A stretch of 64,000 nucleotides of DNA from an uncultured Kocuria sp. GTDB taxonomy: Bacteria; Actinomycetota; Actinomycetes; Actinomycetales; Micrococcaceae. Position 1 is the first letter of the stretch; the number at the start of each line of letters is the position of its first letter. This document shows positions 49,433 through 57,832 of this stretch, in pieces. The notes under the pieces were generated by a model. The model did not search any database and was not told the origin of the DNA. It saw nothing but the letters and a program-made list of their open reading frames with translations. The DNA is taken from positions 1 to 64,000 of the forward strand of contig NZ_CANMRA010000006.1 of the NCBI RefSeq assembly GCF_947500125.1, written 5' to 3'. The translations under genes were made by a program, and so were the position numbers.

Positions 49433-50407
49433 TCAGTCCTCCCGTTCGCGGGTGGCTCGGCGCTGGACGAGGGACAGGACCACCACGATCACGAAGAACA
49501 CCACGGAGATGGCGCTCGCGCGCCCGATGTTGTTCTCGTCGAAGGCGGAGGTCACGGCCTCGAACATCACGGTGCGGGTGGCGTCCTCGTTGAGCCCCCC
49601 GCCGGAGCGCGCCAGCACGTAGATCTGGTCGAACACGCGCAGCGACAGGATCATCGTGTACAGGGCCACGAAGACGAGGGTGGTGTTGATCCCGGGCAGG
49701 GTGACGTGCACGAAGCGCTGCCACGCGTTGGCCCGGTCCAGGCGGGCCGCCTCGTAGAGGTCGGCGGGCACTTGCTGCAGGGCCGCCAGCAGGATGACCA
49801 TCTGGAAGCCGACGCCCTGCCAGATCGACAGGACGATGACCGAGGCCAGCGCCGTGAGCTCGGAGCCCAGCCAGTCCTGGCCCCCGAAGGCCCCTCCCGA
49901 GAAGAAGCCGAGCAGGGCGTTGAGGAGTCCGTCGTCCCCGCGGGCGAGGATCAGCCGCCAGATGAGGGCCACCAGGGCGATGGGGAAGACGACGGGGAGG
50001 AAGTAGACGGACCGGAAGATCCCGATCCCCGGGATACTCTTCTGCACCAGCATGGCCAGTGCGAGCGCGAGGGCGGTCTGCACCGGGACCACCACGGCCG
50101 CGAAGACCAGGTTGTGGAGCAGGGCGCTGAGGAAGCGGCTCGACACGTCGGGGTCGGTGAAGATCCGGGCGTACTGGGTCAGTCCCATGAAGGTGGGATC
50201 GCGCGGGTCGCCGAGCCGGACGTTGTAGAAGGAGAAGCCGACGGCCGCGAAGAACGGGACCGCGACGAACAGGACGAGCAGCAGCACGGCGGGACCCGCC
50301 ATGAGGGGGCCCGCGAGGCCGTCCCGCCGGAGTCCTCTCCGGGGCGGGGCCACGGGCACGTCCTCCGGGGCGGACGCTGGGGCCGCGAGGCCCGGTGTGG
50401 TGGTCAT
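49433..50407 (-). CDS. Sugar ABC permease (MalF-like) of the amino-sugar importer
   Basis: A protein of 324 residues, with six membrane helices and EAA loop DLYEAARLDRANAWQRFVHVTLPG. Unlike the MalF at 29754 it has no large outer loop. It is coupled to the downstream permease at a spacing of one base. Confidence 0.87.
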   Translation of the reverse strand: MTTTPGLAAPASAPEDVPVAPPRRGLRRDGLAGPLMAGPAVLLLVLFVAVPFFAAVGFSFYNVRLGDPRDPTFMGLTQYARIFTDPDVSSRFLSALLHNLVFAAVVVPVQTALALALAMLVQKSIPGIGIFRSVYFLPVVFPIALVALIWRLILARGDDGLLNALLGFFSGGAFGGQDWLGSELTALASVIVLSIWQGVGFQMVILLAALQQVPADLYEAARLDRANAWQRFVHVTLPGINTTLVFVALYTMILSLRVFDQIYVLARSGGGLNEDATRTVMFEAVTSAFDENNIGRASAISVVFFVIVVVLSLVQRRATRERED

Positions 50408-50461
50408 GGTGCACTCCTCGCCGGTGCGCGGCGGGACCGCAGGGCGGTCCCGCCGCGACGG

Positions 50462-51796
50462 TCACTCGTCCTGGTAGCCGTTGTTGTCCTCGAAGTCGGC
50501 GTCGATGGCCCGCGCGGCGCTGTCGAGCTCCGCCTGCGGGTCCGCTCCGCCCCAGATCGCCGCCAGGGCGCTGCCGTAGGAGCTCGTGACGGTGGGGTAG
50601 CCCGGCGTGATGGGTCTCGCCACCGCGATGCACTCCTGCGTGACCTCCTCGGAGCTGCAGGCGGAGGCCAGGTTGGTCGCGAACAGCTCCAGCGGGCCCC
50701 CCTCGCCGTAGAGCTCGCTGCCCTCGAGGGCGCTCGTGGTGCCGGGCACCGCCGCGTTGGCCTCGACCATCCTGGCGATGCTCTCGTCGGAGTGCAGGAA
50801 GTCGAGGAAGGCGCCGGCCGCGGCCTCGTCCCCTCCGGCCGCCGGCGTCACGCCCCACTGCCACGAGCCGTGGCCCGCCTTGGTGCCGTTGCCGAGATCG
50901 GGCAGGGGCATGAGCACCAGGTCCTCGCCGAGGGCCTCGCTGAACGTGGGGTACATCCAGTTGCCGGTCCAGGTCAGGGCGATGTCCCCGTCGGGGAAGG
51001 CGGTGCCGCTGGTGTTCGGGTCCGTGTGCTCCTTCCACGAGGCCCACTCCTCCAGGGCCTCGACGTTCTCGGCGCTGTTGAGCACCCCTTCCGCCGAGCC
51101 GTCCCGGATGAGCGTGCCGCCGTTGGACCACAGGACCGGGGTGGTGGTGAAGGTGCCCCACTCGGCGGCGAAGCCGTTGGCCTCGCCCAGGTCGATCGCG
51201 TTGCCCGACGGGCTGACCTCCGCCAGCTTCTGCAGGTTCTGCCCGAACTCCTCCGCCGTCCACGCCTCGTCGGCAGTGGTCGGGGCGTCCACGCCCGCGG
51301 CGTCGAGGAGCTGCTGGTTGCCCCAGAGTCCGAGACCCACGTCGAACATGCCGACGGCGTAGGTCTGGTCCTGGTACGTGCCGCTCTCCCGCACGCCCTC
51401 GATCCGGTTGTCGAGGGTCTCCTGCGACACCACGTCGTCGAGGGGCACGAGCTTGCGGTCGTAGACGAAGGAGGCCATCGTCGGGGCGTCCATCTCCATC
51501 ACGTCGGGCAGGTCCTCCGCGGAGGTCGCCTGGACGGTGCTGGTGTAGTCGGACTCGGGGATGAGGGTCAGCTCGACGCTGACGTCCTCCTGCGAGTCGT
51601 TGTACTCGGCGACGAGGGCCTCGAGCGCCTCTGCCTCTGCCTCCTGGCCGCTGTGGGCCCAGACCTCTACGACGCCGTCGCCCTCCGCGCTGCCGCTCGC
51701 GCTCTCCCCGCCGCCGCAGGCGGACAGCGCCACGGCCATCGACAGGCCGGTCCCCAGCACCACGGCCCGGGACGGGCGCCTCGTTCGTGCACTCAT
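50462..51796 (-). CDS. Sugar-binding lipoprotein of the amino-sugar importer
   Basis: A protein of 444 residues with lipoprotein signal VALSACGGG (Cys about 27). The mature part is a family 1 solute-binding protein (WAHSGQEAEAEALEALVAEYN; DIALTWTGNWMYP). First gene of the operon, directly under the dre-like site. GlcNAc or chitobiose is the likely ligand, by context only. Confidence 0.87.
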   Translation of the reverse strand: MSARTRRPSRAVVLGTGLSMAVALSACGGGESASGSAEGDGVVEVWAHSGQEAEAEALEALVAEYNDSQEDVSVELTLIPESDYTSTVQATSAEDLPDVMEMDAPTMASFVYDRKLVPLDDVVSQETLDNRIEGVRESGTYQDQTYAVGMFDVGLGLWGNQQLLDAAGVDAPTTADEAWTAEEFGQNLQKLAEVSPSGNAIDLGEANGFAAEWGTFTTTPVLWSNGGTLIRDGSAEGVLNSAENVEALEEWASWKEHTDPNTSGTAFPDGDIALTWTGNWMYPTFSEALGEDLVLMPLPDLGNGTKAGHGSWQWGVTPAAGGDEAAAGAFLDFLHSDESIARMVEANAAVPGTTSALEGSELYGEGGPLELFATNLASACSSEEVTQECIAVARPITPGYPTVTSSYGSALAAIWGGADPQAELDSAARAIDADFEDNNGYQDE

Positions 51797-51855
51797 GAGC
51801 AGTTCCCCTTCTCTCCGCCGCAGTGTTCGCGATCGTCACGGCTCTCGTCGTCCCC

Positions 51856-51884
51856 AGCTTGGACTAGACCAATTTTTGTGTCAA
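51856..51884 (-). promoter_or_regulatory. Amino-sugar operon promoter overlapped by a dre-like site
   Basis: The minus strand has consensus -35 TTGACA (51879-51884), a 17-base spacer and CAAGCT (51856-51861). TTGGACTAGACCAA (51859-51872) differs from a perfect DasR-type palindrome by one base and covers the -10 and spacer. Binding there would block the operon. Confidence 0.75.
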
Positions 51885-51945
51885 TGGTCACAGGCGGACG
51901 AACGGGGCCCGGCGCCCCGGGCGGCGCGGCCGATATGCTGGGCGG

Positions 51946-52668
51946 ATGAGCGCGGAGCCGCGGAACGTCCCGAAGTACTACCTGCTCAAGGAGCAGATCC
52001 GGGCGTTCGTGCGGGACGCGGCCCCCGGCACGCTCATTCCCACGGAGCGTGCGCTCGCCGATGAGTACTCCACCTCCCGGACCACGGTCCGCCAGGCCAT
52101 CGGCGAGCTCGTGGCGGAAGGGGTGCTGGGACGGGCCCAGGGCCGGGGCACCTTCGTGGCCCCGCCGCGGTTCACCTACGTCCGCCAGCTCACCTCGTTC
52201 AGCGACGACGCGGCCGCCCAGGGCCTCGTGAGCTCCTCCACGGTGCTCGACGTGAGCCGCACGACCGCTGACGAGGACACCGCGGCCCGGCTGCGCGTGC
52301 CCGCCGGCGCCGAGCTCGCGCGGGTGGAGCGGATCCGGCACATCAACGGCGAGCCGCTGGCCCACGAGGTCGCCCTGCTCGCCGGACCGCTGCCCGATCT
52401 GGCGGAGCACCTGGACCGGACCGGGTCCCTGTACACAGCGCTGCGGGACGACTACGGCATCGACATCGTCGCGGCGGAGGACACCGTGGAGACCCGGCTC
52501 GCCGGCCCGGAGGACGTCCGGCTCCTGGGCATCGAGATGGGGGCACCTCTGCTGCTGATCCACCGGCTCGGACTCACGGCGGACGACTCGCCCGTGGAGT
52601 GGACCCGGTCGGTGTTCCGCGGGGACCGGTTCCGCTTCCTGGCCCGCATGGAGGGCCCGCAGCACTGA
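51946..52668 (+). CDS. GntR/HutC-family regulator, DasR/NagR-like
   Basis: A protein of 240 residues. Winged helix: IPTERALADEYSTSRTTVRQAIGELVAEGVLGRAQGRGTFV, typical of the HutC subgroup; the rest is a UTRA ligand domain. It diverges from the amino-sugar operon over the dre-like site, so GlcN-6-P or GlcNAc-6-P is the probable inducer, as in DasR. The ATG at 51946 is supported by the helix position. Confidence 0.9.
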   Translation: MSAEPRNVPKYYLLKEQIRAFVRDAAPGTLIPTERALADEYSTSRTTVRQAIGELVAEGVLGRAQGRGTFVAPPRFTYVRQLTSFSDDAAAQGLVSSSTVLDVSRTTADEDTAARLRVPAGAELARVERIRHINGEPLAHEVALLAGPLPDLAEHLDRTGSLYTALRDDYGIDIVAAEDTVETRLAGPEDVRLLGIEMGAPLLLIHRLGLTADDSPVEWTRSVFRGDRFRFLARMEGPQH

Positions 52669-52672
52669 CCCG

Positions 52673-52724
52673 CGAGATTGCGGCTGCCGGCCGCCGCGCG
52701 CGGTGGCCGGCATCCGCGAGCTCG
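52673..52724. repeat. 52-base intergenic palindrome, family B copy 2
   Basis: It starts five bases after the GntR stop. Outer arms CGAGATTGCGG and CCGCGAGCTCG pair with two mismatches; inner arms TGCCGGCC (52685-52692) and GGCCGGCA (52705-52712) are perfect. It shares its core with 44501-44557. Position suggests a terminator for the regulator gene. Confidence 0.75.
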
Positions 52725-52810
52725 GCGCCCTCGCGGGCGCTCCCGCGGGCGGGGCGACGGGCGGCAGAATGGGAGCAGACCGCCAGTCCTCGACCGCCCC
52801 GGAGGCTTCC

Positions 52811-53317
52811 ATGACCACGCTGCACGACTTCACCGCCACGACCCTCGACGGGCGCGAGCAGCCGCTGTCCGAGTACGCCGGGAAGGTGGTGCTCGTGGTC
52901 AACACCGCGAGCGAGTGCGGGTTCACCCCGCAGTACGAGGGCCTGGAGCAGCTGTGGCGTGACTTCAAGCAGGACGGCCTCGTGGTCCTGGGCTTCCCCT
53001 GCAACCAGTTCGGGCACCAGGAGCCGGGCAGCGAGGAGGAGATCGCCGACTTCTGCAGCCGCAACTACGGGGTCACGTTCCCGATGTTCGAGAAGGTCGA
53101 CGTCAACGGCCCCGACGCCCACCCGCTCTGGTCGTGGCTGCGCGAGGAGAGGGGCGGGATCATGGGCGACGCCATCAAGTGGAACTTCACCAAGTTCCTC
53201 GTGGGCCGGGACGGGCAGGTGATCCGCCGCTTCGCCCCGAAGACCTCCCCGGCGCAGCTCGCCGGCAGCATCGAGTCGGCGCTGGCCCACGGGGAGGAGC
53301 CCGCCGGGGCGAACTGA
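52811..53317 (+). CDS. Glutathione-peroxidase-family peroxidase (Cys type)
   Basis: A protein of 168 residues. The peroxidatic cysteine is in NTASECGFTPQY, the resolving region in FPCNQFGHQEPG, and WNFTKFLV supplies the active-site Trp and Asn. Cysteine replaces selenocysteine. As actinobacteria lack glutathione, thioredoxin is the likely reductant. The ATG at 52811 follows GGAGG. Convergent with rocD. Confidence 0.9.
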   Translation: MTTLHDFTATTLDGREQPLSEYAGKVVLVVNTASECGFTPQYEGLEQLWRDFKQDGLVVLGFPCNQFGHQEPGSEEEIADFCSRNYGVTFPMFEKVDVNGPDAHPLWSWLREERGGIMGDAIKWNFTKFLVGRDGQVIRRFAPKTSPAQLAGSIESALAHGEEPAGAN

Positions 53318-53367
53318 GCCGGGGCCGCGGCGGACCAGGAGCAGGCCGGCGGTGGATCAGCAGCGGA

Positions 53368-54633
53368 TCAGCGGTGGGCCATCTCCCGCAGCACGTCCCC
53401 GAGGGCGGCCAGTCCCCGCTCCAGCTCCCGGTCGGTGATCACCAGCGGCGGGCTCAGCCGGATGGTGGAGCCGTGGGTGTCCTTGGCGAGGATCCCGTGC
53501 GCCGCCAGCCGCTCGCAGCACTGCCGGCCGGTGCCGAGCCGCGGATCGATGTCGATCCCGGCCCACAGTCCGCGCCCGCGCAACTCGGTCAGGCCCAGCG
53601 GCGCCAGCTCCGCGAGGCCGGCGTGCAGCTTCTCCCCCATGACCCGCGCCCGTTCCTGGGGCTCCCCGGTGGCGAGGAGGGCGACGACGGCGCGGCCGAC
53701 GGCGCCGGCCAGCGGGTTGCCGCCGAACGTGCTGCCGTGCTGTCCGGGCCGCAGCACCGAGAGGACGTCCGCCCGGCCCACGACCGCGGACACGGGCAGG
53801 ACGCCCCCGCCCAGGGCCTTGCCCAGCAGGTAGAGGTCGGCCTCGACGCCCTCGTGCTCGCACGCCAGCGTCCGGCCGGTGCGGCCCAGCCCGGACTGGA
53901 TCTCGTCCGCGACGAGCAGGACGCCGTGCTCGGCCGTGCACCGCCGCACGCCCTGCAGGTAGCCCGGGGGCGGCACGATCACGCCGGCCTCGCCCTGGAT
54001 GGGCTCGAGCAGCACCGCCACGGTGTCCTCGGTGACGGCCGCCTCGAGGGCGGCGAGGTCCCCGAACGGGACGGTCACGAAGCCCGGCGTGTAGGGGCCG
54101 TAGTTGCGGTGCGCCTCGTCGTCGTCGGAGAAGCTGATGACCGTGGTGGTGCGGCCGTGGAAGTTCCCCGCCGCCACGACGATCTGCGCCCGGCCCGGTG
54201 CCACCCCCTTGCGCTCGTAGCCCCACTTCCGGGCGACCTTGATCGCCGACTCCACGGCCTCGGCGCCGGTGTTCATCGGCAGCATCATGTCCTGGCCGAG
54301 CAGGGTGCACAGGTCCCGGGCGAAGGGACCGAGCTGGTCGTTGTGGACCGCGCGGCTGGTCAGCGTCACACGCTCCAGCTGGGTCCGTGCCGCCTCGAGG
54401 ACCGCCGGGTGGCCGTGGCCGAAGTTCAGCGCCGAGTAGCCGGCGAGGAAGTCGAGGTACTCCCGGCCCTCCACGTCCGTGACGGTCGTGCCCTGGGCCC
54501 GGGCCACCACCACGTCCAGCGGGGAGTACGTGCGCGCGGTGTACCGTTCGGCGGTCTCCACGAGCTCCCGCGAGCTCATGTCGTGACCGGCCGTGGCCGC
54601 GGGGTCGACGAACTGCGTCGGGGCGTGGTTCAT
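53368..54633 (-). CDS. rocD: Ornithine aminotransferase
   Basis: A protein of 421 residues, class III aminotransferase. MNTGAEAVESAIKVARKWGY, FHGRT, ADEIQSGLGRTG and LLGKALGGG (PLP lysine) match OAT. It transfers the delta-amino group of ornithine to 2-oxoglutarate, giving glutamate semialdehyde. The regulator and other arginine-degrading genes are not in the window. The ATG at 54633 places MNHAPTQF at the N-terminus. Confidence 0.92.
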   Translation of the reverse strand: MNHAPTQFVDPAATAGHDMSSRELVETAERYTARTYSPLDVVVARAQGTTVTDVEGREYLDFLAGYSALNFGHGHPAVLEAARTQLERVTLTSRAVHNDQLGPFARDLCTLLGQDMMLPMNTGAEAVESAIKVARKWGYERKGVAPGRAQIVVAAGNFHGRTTTVISFSDDDEAHRNYGPYTPGFVTVPFGDLAALEAAVTEDTVAVLLEPIQGEAGVIVPPPGYLQGVRRCTAEHGVLLVADEIQSGLGRTGRTLACEHEGVEADLYLLGKALGGGVLPVSAVVGRADVLSVLRPGQHGSTFGGNPLAGAVGRAVVALLATGEPQERARVMGEKLHAGLAELAPLGLTELRGRGLWAGIDIDPRLGTGRQCCERLAAHGILAKDTHGSTIRLSPPLVITDRELERGLAALGDVLREMAHR

Positions 54634-54765
54634 GGGGTTTCTCCCGGTTCCTCGCTGGTGTTGTCTGGAGCGTGTGCGGTCCAGCCCATCACGTACAACG
54701 CCGCGGGCCCCGCATTCCAGTCCCGGCCCGCGCCGCGCGGCCCGTCCCGACCCGCAGGAGGACCC

Positions 54766-55656
54766 GTGTTCCCCGACTTCACCGCCCACGACGTCCCCGT
54801 GGCCGACGGCACGATCCACGCCCGCACGGGCGGCGACGGCCCGCCCGTGCTGCTGCTGCACGGCTTCCCGCAGACCCACGCCATGTGGCACGCCCTCGCC
54901 CCGGTGCTGGCGGAGGAGTTCACGGTGGTCGCCGCCGACCTGCGCGGCTACGGCCGCTCCCGCACAAGCAGCGAGGACTACACCTTCCGGGCGATGGCCG
55001 ACGACCAGGTGCAGCTCATGCGGGCGCTGGGCCACGACCGGTTCTCCGTCGTCGGGCACGACCGCGGCGCCCGGACCGCCCACCGGATGGCGCTCGACGC
55101 CCCGGCCGCGGTGGCGTCCGTGGCGCTGCTCGACATCCTGCCCACCCTGGAGGTGTGGCGGTCGATGGACGCGTGGCTGGTCCTGCAGTACTACCACTGG
55201 GCCTTTCTCGCCCAGGGGGAGGGGCTGCCGCAGGCGCTGATCGGCCACGACCCCGCGGACTTCGTGCGCCGCACGCTCCAGGGTCTCAGCGGCACGCAGG
55301 TGCCCTTCGACCCGGCCGCGCTCGCCGCCTACGAGGACGCGGCCCGGGACCCCGCCGTGGTCGACGCCTGGTGCCGGGACTACCGCGCGGCCGCCGGCCC
55401 GGACCGGGAGATCGACGAGGCGGACGAGCACGAGCGGCGGGACCTCCCCGCCCTCGTGCTGTGGGGCGCCCGGGGCCGGGTCGGCGCCCGGGAGGACCCG
55501 CTCGCGCTGTGGCGCCGGCACTTCCCCCGGGCCACGGGCCGGCCCGTGGACGCGGGCCACTTCCTCGCCGAGGAGCGGCCCGAGGAGGTCGGCGCGGCCG
55601 TCCTGGCGCACCTGCGGGCGGTGTCCGCGGGACCGGACGCGCCGGCCCCCGCCTAG
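54766..55656 (+). CDS. Alpha/beta hydrolase, fluoroacetate-dehalogenase type
   Basis: A protein of 296 residues. Each residue known in fluoroacetate dehalogenase has a counterpart: nucleophile Asp99 in GHDRGAR, Arg100 and Arg103 that hold the carboxylate, Asp123 in LLDILP, and His144-Trp145 in QYYHWAFLAQ plus Tyr206 in CRDYRAA for halide binding. A catalytic histidine is in DAGHFL. It would convert haloacetate to glycolate and halide. GTG at 54766 follows AGGAGG. Epoxide hydrolase is the alternative. Confidence 0.78.
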   Translation: MFPDFTAHDVPVADGTIHARTGGDGPPVLLLHGFPQTHAMWHALAPVLAEEFTVVAADLRGYGRSRTSSEDYTFRAMADDQVQLMRALGHDRFSVVGHDRGARTAHRMALDAPAAVASVALLDILPTLEVWRSMDAWLVLQYYHWAFLAQGEGLPQALIGHDPADFVRRTLQGLSGTQVPFDPAALAAYEDAARDPAVVDAWCRDYRAAAGPDREIDEADEHERRDLPALVLWGARGRVGAREDPLALWRRHFPRATGRPVDAGHFLAEERPEEVGAAVLAHLRAVSAGPDAPAPA

Positions 55657-55666
55657 GATGGTGCCA

Positions 55667-55692
55667 CCGGGCGGCTCCTGGACGCCGCCCGG
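55667..55692 (+). terminator. Terminator-like hairpin after the hydrolase gene
   Basis: CCGGGCGGC (55667-55675) and GCCGCCCGG (55684-55692) form a 9-bp stem with an eight-base loop, 10 bases past the hydrolase stop and before the FNT gene. Confidence 0.65.
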
Positions 55693-55725
55693 GTCCACCG
55701 CCACCTCTGGAGACGGGCGCCGAGC

Positions 55726-56574
55726 ATGACCTCCGACGCGCAGCAGCTGTTCCCGGGCAAGCAGTTCATCAGCACCGTCCTCGCGGCGCTGGAGACCAAG
55801 ACCACCATGTCCGGCGAGCTGGCGCGGCGGTACCTGCAGCGGGCGGGGATGGCCGGGATGATCATCGGCGTCCTGTTCGCCGCGAACTTCGCCGTCGTCG
55901 CCGCGTTCGACGCCGTGCCGGCCGGGGACTCGACGCTGCGCCCGCTGGGGCGCCTGGTGGGCGCCGTGACCTTCGGCTGGGCGCTGGTCTTCATCTACTA
56001 CTCGAAGTCCGAGCTCCTGACGTCCAACATGATGATCGTCTCCATCGGGGCCTACTACCGCCGTACCTCGTGGCTCAAGGCGGTGCGCCTGCTCGGGCTG
56101 TGCTACCTGGGCAATGCCCTGGGCGGACTCTTCGTGGCCGTGGCGCTGCGCTTCAGCACGATCACGGACGGCCCCGCGCAGGCGGAGATGGAGGCCGCCG
56201 TGGCGCACAAGCTCGAGTTCATCACCAGCGGCGCCACCGGGTGGACGGACCTGTTCTTCCGCGCGGTGCTGTGCAACTTCCTCATCAACCTGGCGATGCT
56301 GCTGGTCTACAACGGCCTGGTGAAGGACGACCTCATGAAGAGCCTGATCATGATCGTGGCCGTCTTCCTCTTCGCGTTCCTGGGCCTCGAGCACTCGGTG
56401 GCCAACACGGTGCTGTTCACCGTCGTGGGGCTGCAGGAGGGCCTCGACGTGGGGCCGGCGAGCGCCAACGTGGGCATCGCCCTGCTGGGCAACTTCCTGG
56501 GCGGCGGGGTCCTGATCGGCTTCTACTACGCCTACGTCAACGACGACGCCCGGTACCGCCCACGCGCCCGCTGA
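55726..56574 (+). CDS. Formate/nitrite transporter family channel
   Basis: A protein of 282 residues with six membrane segments. The FNT gene family pattern is seen in GKQFISTVLAALETKTTMSGELARRYLQRAGMAG... and LCNFLINLAMLLVY, which includes the conserved Asn-type pore-loop region. FNT channels pass small monovalent anions such as formate, nitrite or hydrosulfide. It may export formate from PurU or take up a substrate of the hydrolase next door; neither is shown. Confidence 0.85.
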   Translation: MTSDAQQLFPGKQFISTVLAALETKTTMSGELARRYLQRAGMAGMIIGVLFAANFAVVAAFDAVPAGDSTLRPLGRLVGAVTFGWALVFIYYSKSELLTSNMMIVSIGAYYRRTSWLKAVRLLGLCYLGNALGGLFVAVALRFSTITDGPAQAEMEAAVAHKLEFITSGATGWTDLFFRAVLCNFLINLAMLLVYNGLVKDDLMKSLIMIVAVFLFAFLGLEHSVANTVLFTVVGLQEGLDVGPASANVGIALLGNFLGGGVLIGFYYAYVNDDARYRPRAR

Positions 56575-56608
56575 CGCGGGGGCGCCGTCGGCGTGCTCGC
56601 TCTCGGCC

Positions 56609-56619
56609 GAACAGTGTTC
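56609..56619. promoter_or_regulatory. Small palindrome upstream of the microprotein gene
   Basis: GAACAGTGTTC has perfect 5-bp arms about one base, 84 bases before the 28-residue gene. A regulatory role is only possible. Confidence 0.3.
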
Positions 56620-56702
56620 AGCCCACTTACCTTTTGCGGGAACAGCCCGTAGCGTGGACCGGGCACGTCATCCAGGCAGCACCCCACAGAAGGAGCACCA
56701 GC

Positions 56703-56789
56703 ATGCGAAGGATCCTGTTCATGGTCGGCACCGCGGTCTTCGGCCGCGTCATGGCGAAGCGGCGCGAAAAGAAGGCCGGCGGCCGCTAG
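56703..56789 (+). CDS. 28-residue basic microprotein
   Basis: MRRILFMVGTAVFGRVMAKR then a lysine/arginine-rich end. AGAAGGAG sits at the right distance from the ATG at 56703. A hydrophobic stretch (about 4-14) is followed by a strongly basic tail, which suggests a peripheral membrane or nucleic-acid-binding peptide. Its stop codon overlaps the galM stop on the other strand (CTAG). I do not recognise a family. Confidence 0.55.
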   Translation: MRRILFMVGTAVFGRVMAKRREKKAGGR

Positions 56790-57832
56790 CACTCGAAGCG
56801 CCACTCGGTGCGGGACCGGTAGGTCCCGTCCGGGCGCAGCACCGGGTCGGAGAGCTCCGGCCGGTTCGGCGAGTCCGGGTGGCACTGGGGCTCCAGGGCG
56901 AGACCCGCACCCCGCCGGTAGGCCCGGCCGCCGGTCCCGGTGATGGCGCCGTCCAGCGCGTTGCCGGTGTACACCTGCAGTGCGGGCCGGTCGGTCCACA
57001 GCTCCACGGAGCGCCCGCTCGCCGGGTGCTCCACCCGGGCGGCGGCGCGCAGTCCGGTGCCGCGCAGGTGGAAGGAGTGGTCGATCCCGCCCACGGCCGC
57101 GAGGTGCGGGTGCTCCGCCCGGATCCGCTCCCCCAGCCTCGCGGGGGCGGTGAGATCCAGGGGGGTGCCCGCCACCGGGACCAGGCCGCCGGTGGGCAGC
57201 CCGTCCCGGTCCACGGGCAGGTAGTGGTCGGCGGCGACCGTGAGCCGGTGGTCCTCGATCGTCCCCGCCCCCTCACCGGCGAGGTTGAGGTAGACGTGAC
57301 TGGCCGGGTTGACCACGGTGGGGGCGTCGGTGCGGGCCTCCAGGTCCAGGGCCACGGAGTCGCCGGTCACGGTGTAGGCGGCGCGCACGGTGAGCTCCCC
57401 GGGAAAGCCCTGGTCCCCGTCCGGGCTGGCCAGCTCCAGGACCAGCCGGTCCGGGCCGGCGTCCACCACCTGCCAGGTGCGGCGGTGGAACCCGTCAGGC
57501 CCTCCGTGCAGGGAGTTGCCGCCCTCGTTGGGCTCCAGGTCCACGGTGCGCCCGTCGAGGTCGAAGCGGGCGCCGGCGATCCGGTTGGCGTGCCGGCCGA
57601 CCACCGCCCCCAGGAAGGCCTCCGGGGGCGCCGCGCAGCCGGCGGCGTCCGGGTGGCCCAGCACCACGTTGGTGCCGGGGCCTCCGGCCCGGTCGGGCAG
57701 GTGCAGGGCCTGGACCGTGGCGCCGAGGTCCAGGATTCGCAGCACCGGCCCGCCCGGGGAGGTCAGCGTGTGCACGGTGACCTCCCGCCCGTCGGGCAGC
57801 GTCCCGAAGGACCGCGGGGCGGGCACCGTCAT
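56786..57832 (-). CDS. galM: Aldose 1-epimerase
   Basis: A protein of 348 residues. Catalytic histidines and glutamate motifs are seen in VVGRHANRIAGARF, NPASHVYLNLAGEG and the C-terminal LALEPQCHPDSPNR. It interconverts alpha and beta sugar anomers, here probably of arabinose. The ATG at 57832 overlaps the permease stop by four bases; longer readings run into the permease gene and are rejected. Last gene of the arabinose operon. Confidence 0.92.
   Translation of the reverse strand: MTVPAPRSFGTLPDGREVTVHTLTSPGGPVLRILDLGATVQALHLPDRAGGPGTNVVLGHPDAAGCAAPPEAFLGAVVGRHANRIAGARFDLDGRTVDLEPNEGGNSLHGGPDGFHRRTWQVVDAGPDRLVLELASPDGDQGFPGELTVRAAYTVTGDSVALDLEARTDAPTVVNPASHVYLNLAGEGAGTIEDHRLTVAADHYLPVDRDGLPTGGLVPVAGTPLDLTAPARLGERIRAEHPHLAAVGGIDHSFHLRGTGLRAAARVEHPASGRSVELWTDRPALQVYTGNALDGAITGTGGRAYRRGAGLALEPQCHPDSPNRPELSDPVLRPDGTYRSRTEWRFEC

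Noticed and set aside
53134-54765. Upstream extension of the hydrolase frame through rocD
   Set aside because: It reads antisense to the clear ornithine aminotransferase gene; GTG at 54766 has a strong AGGAGG.
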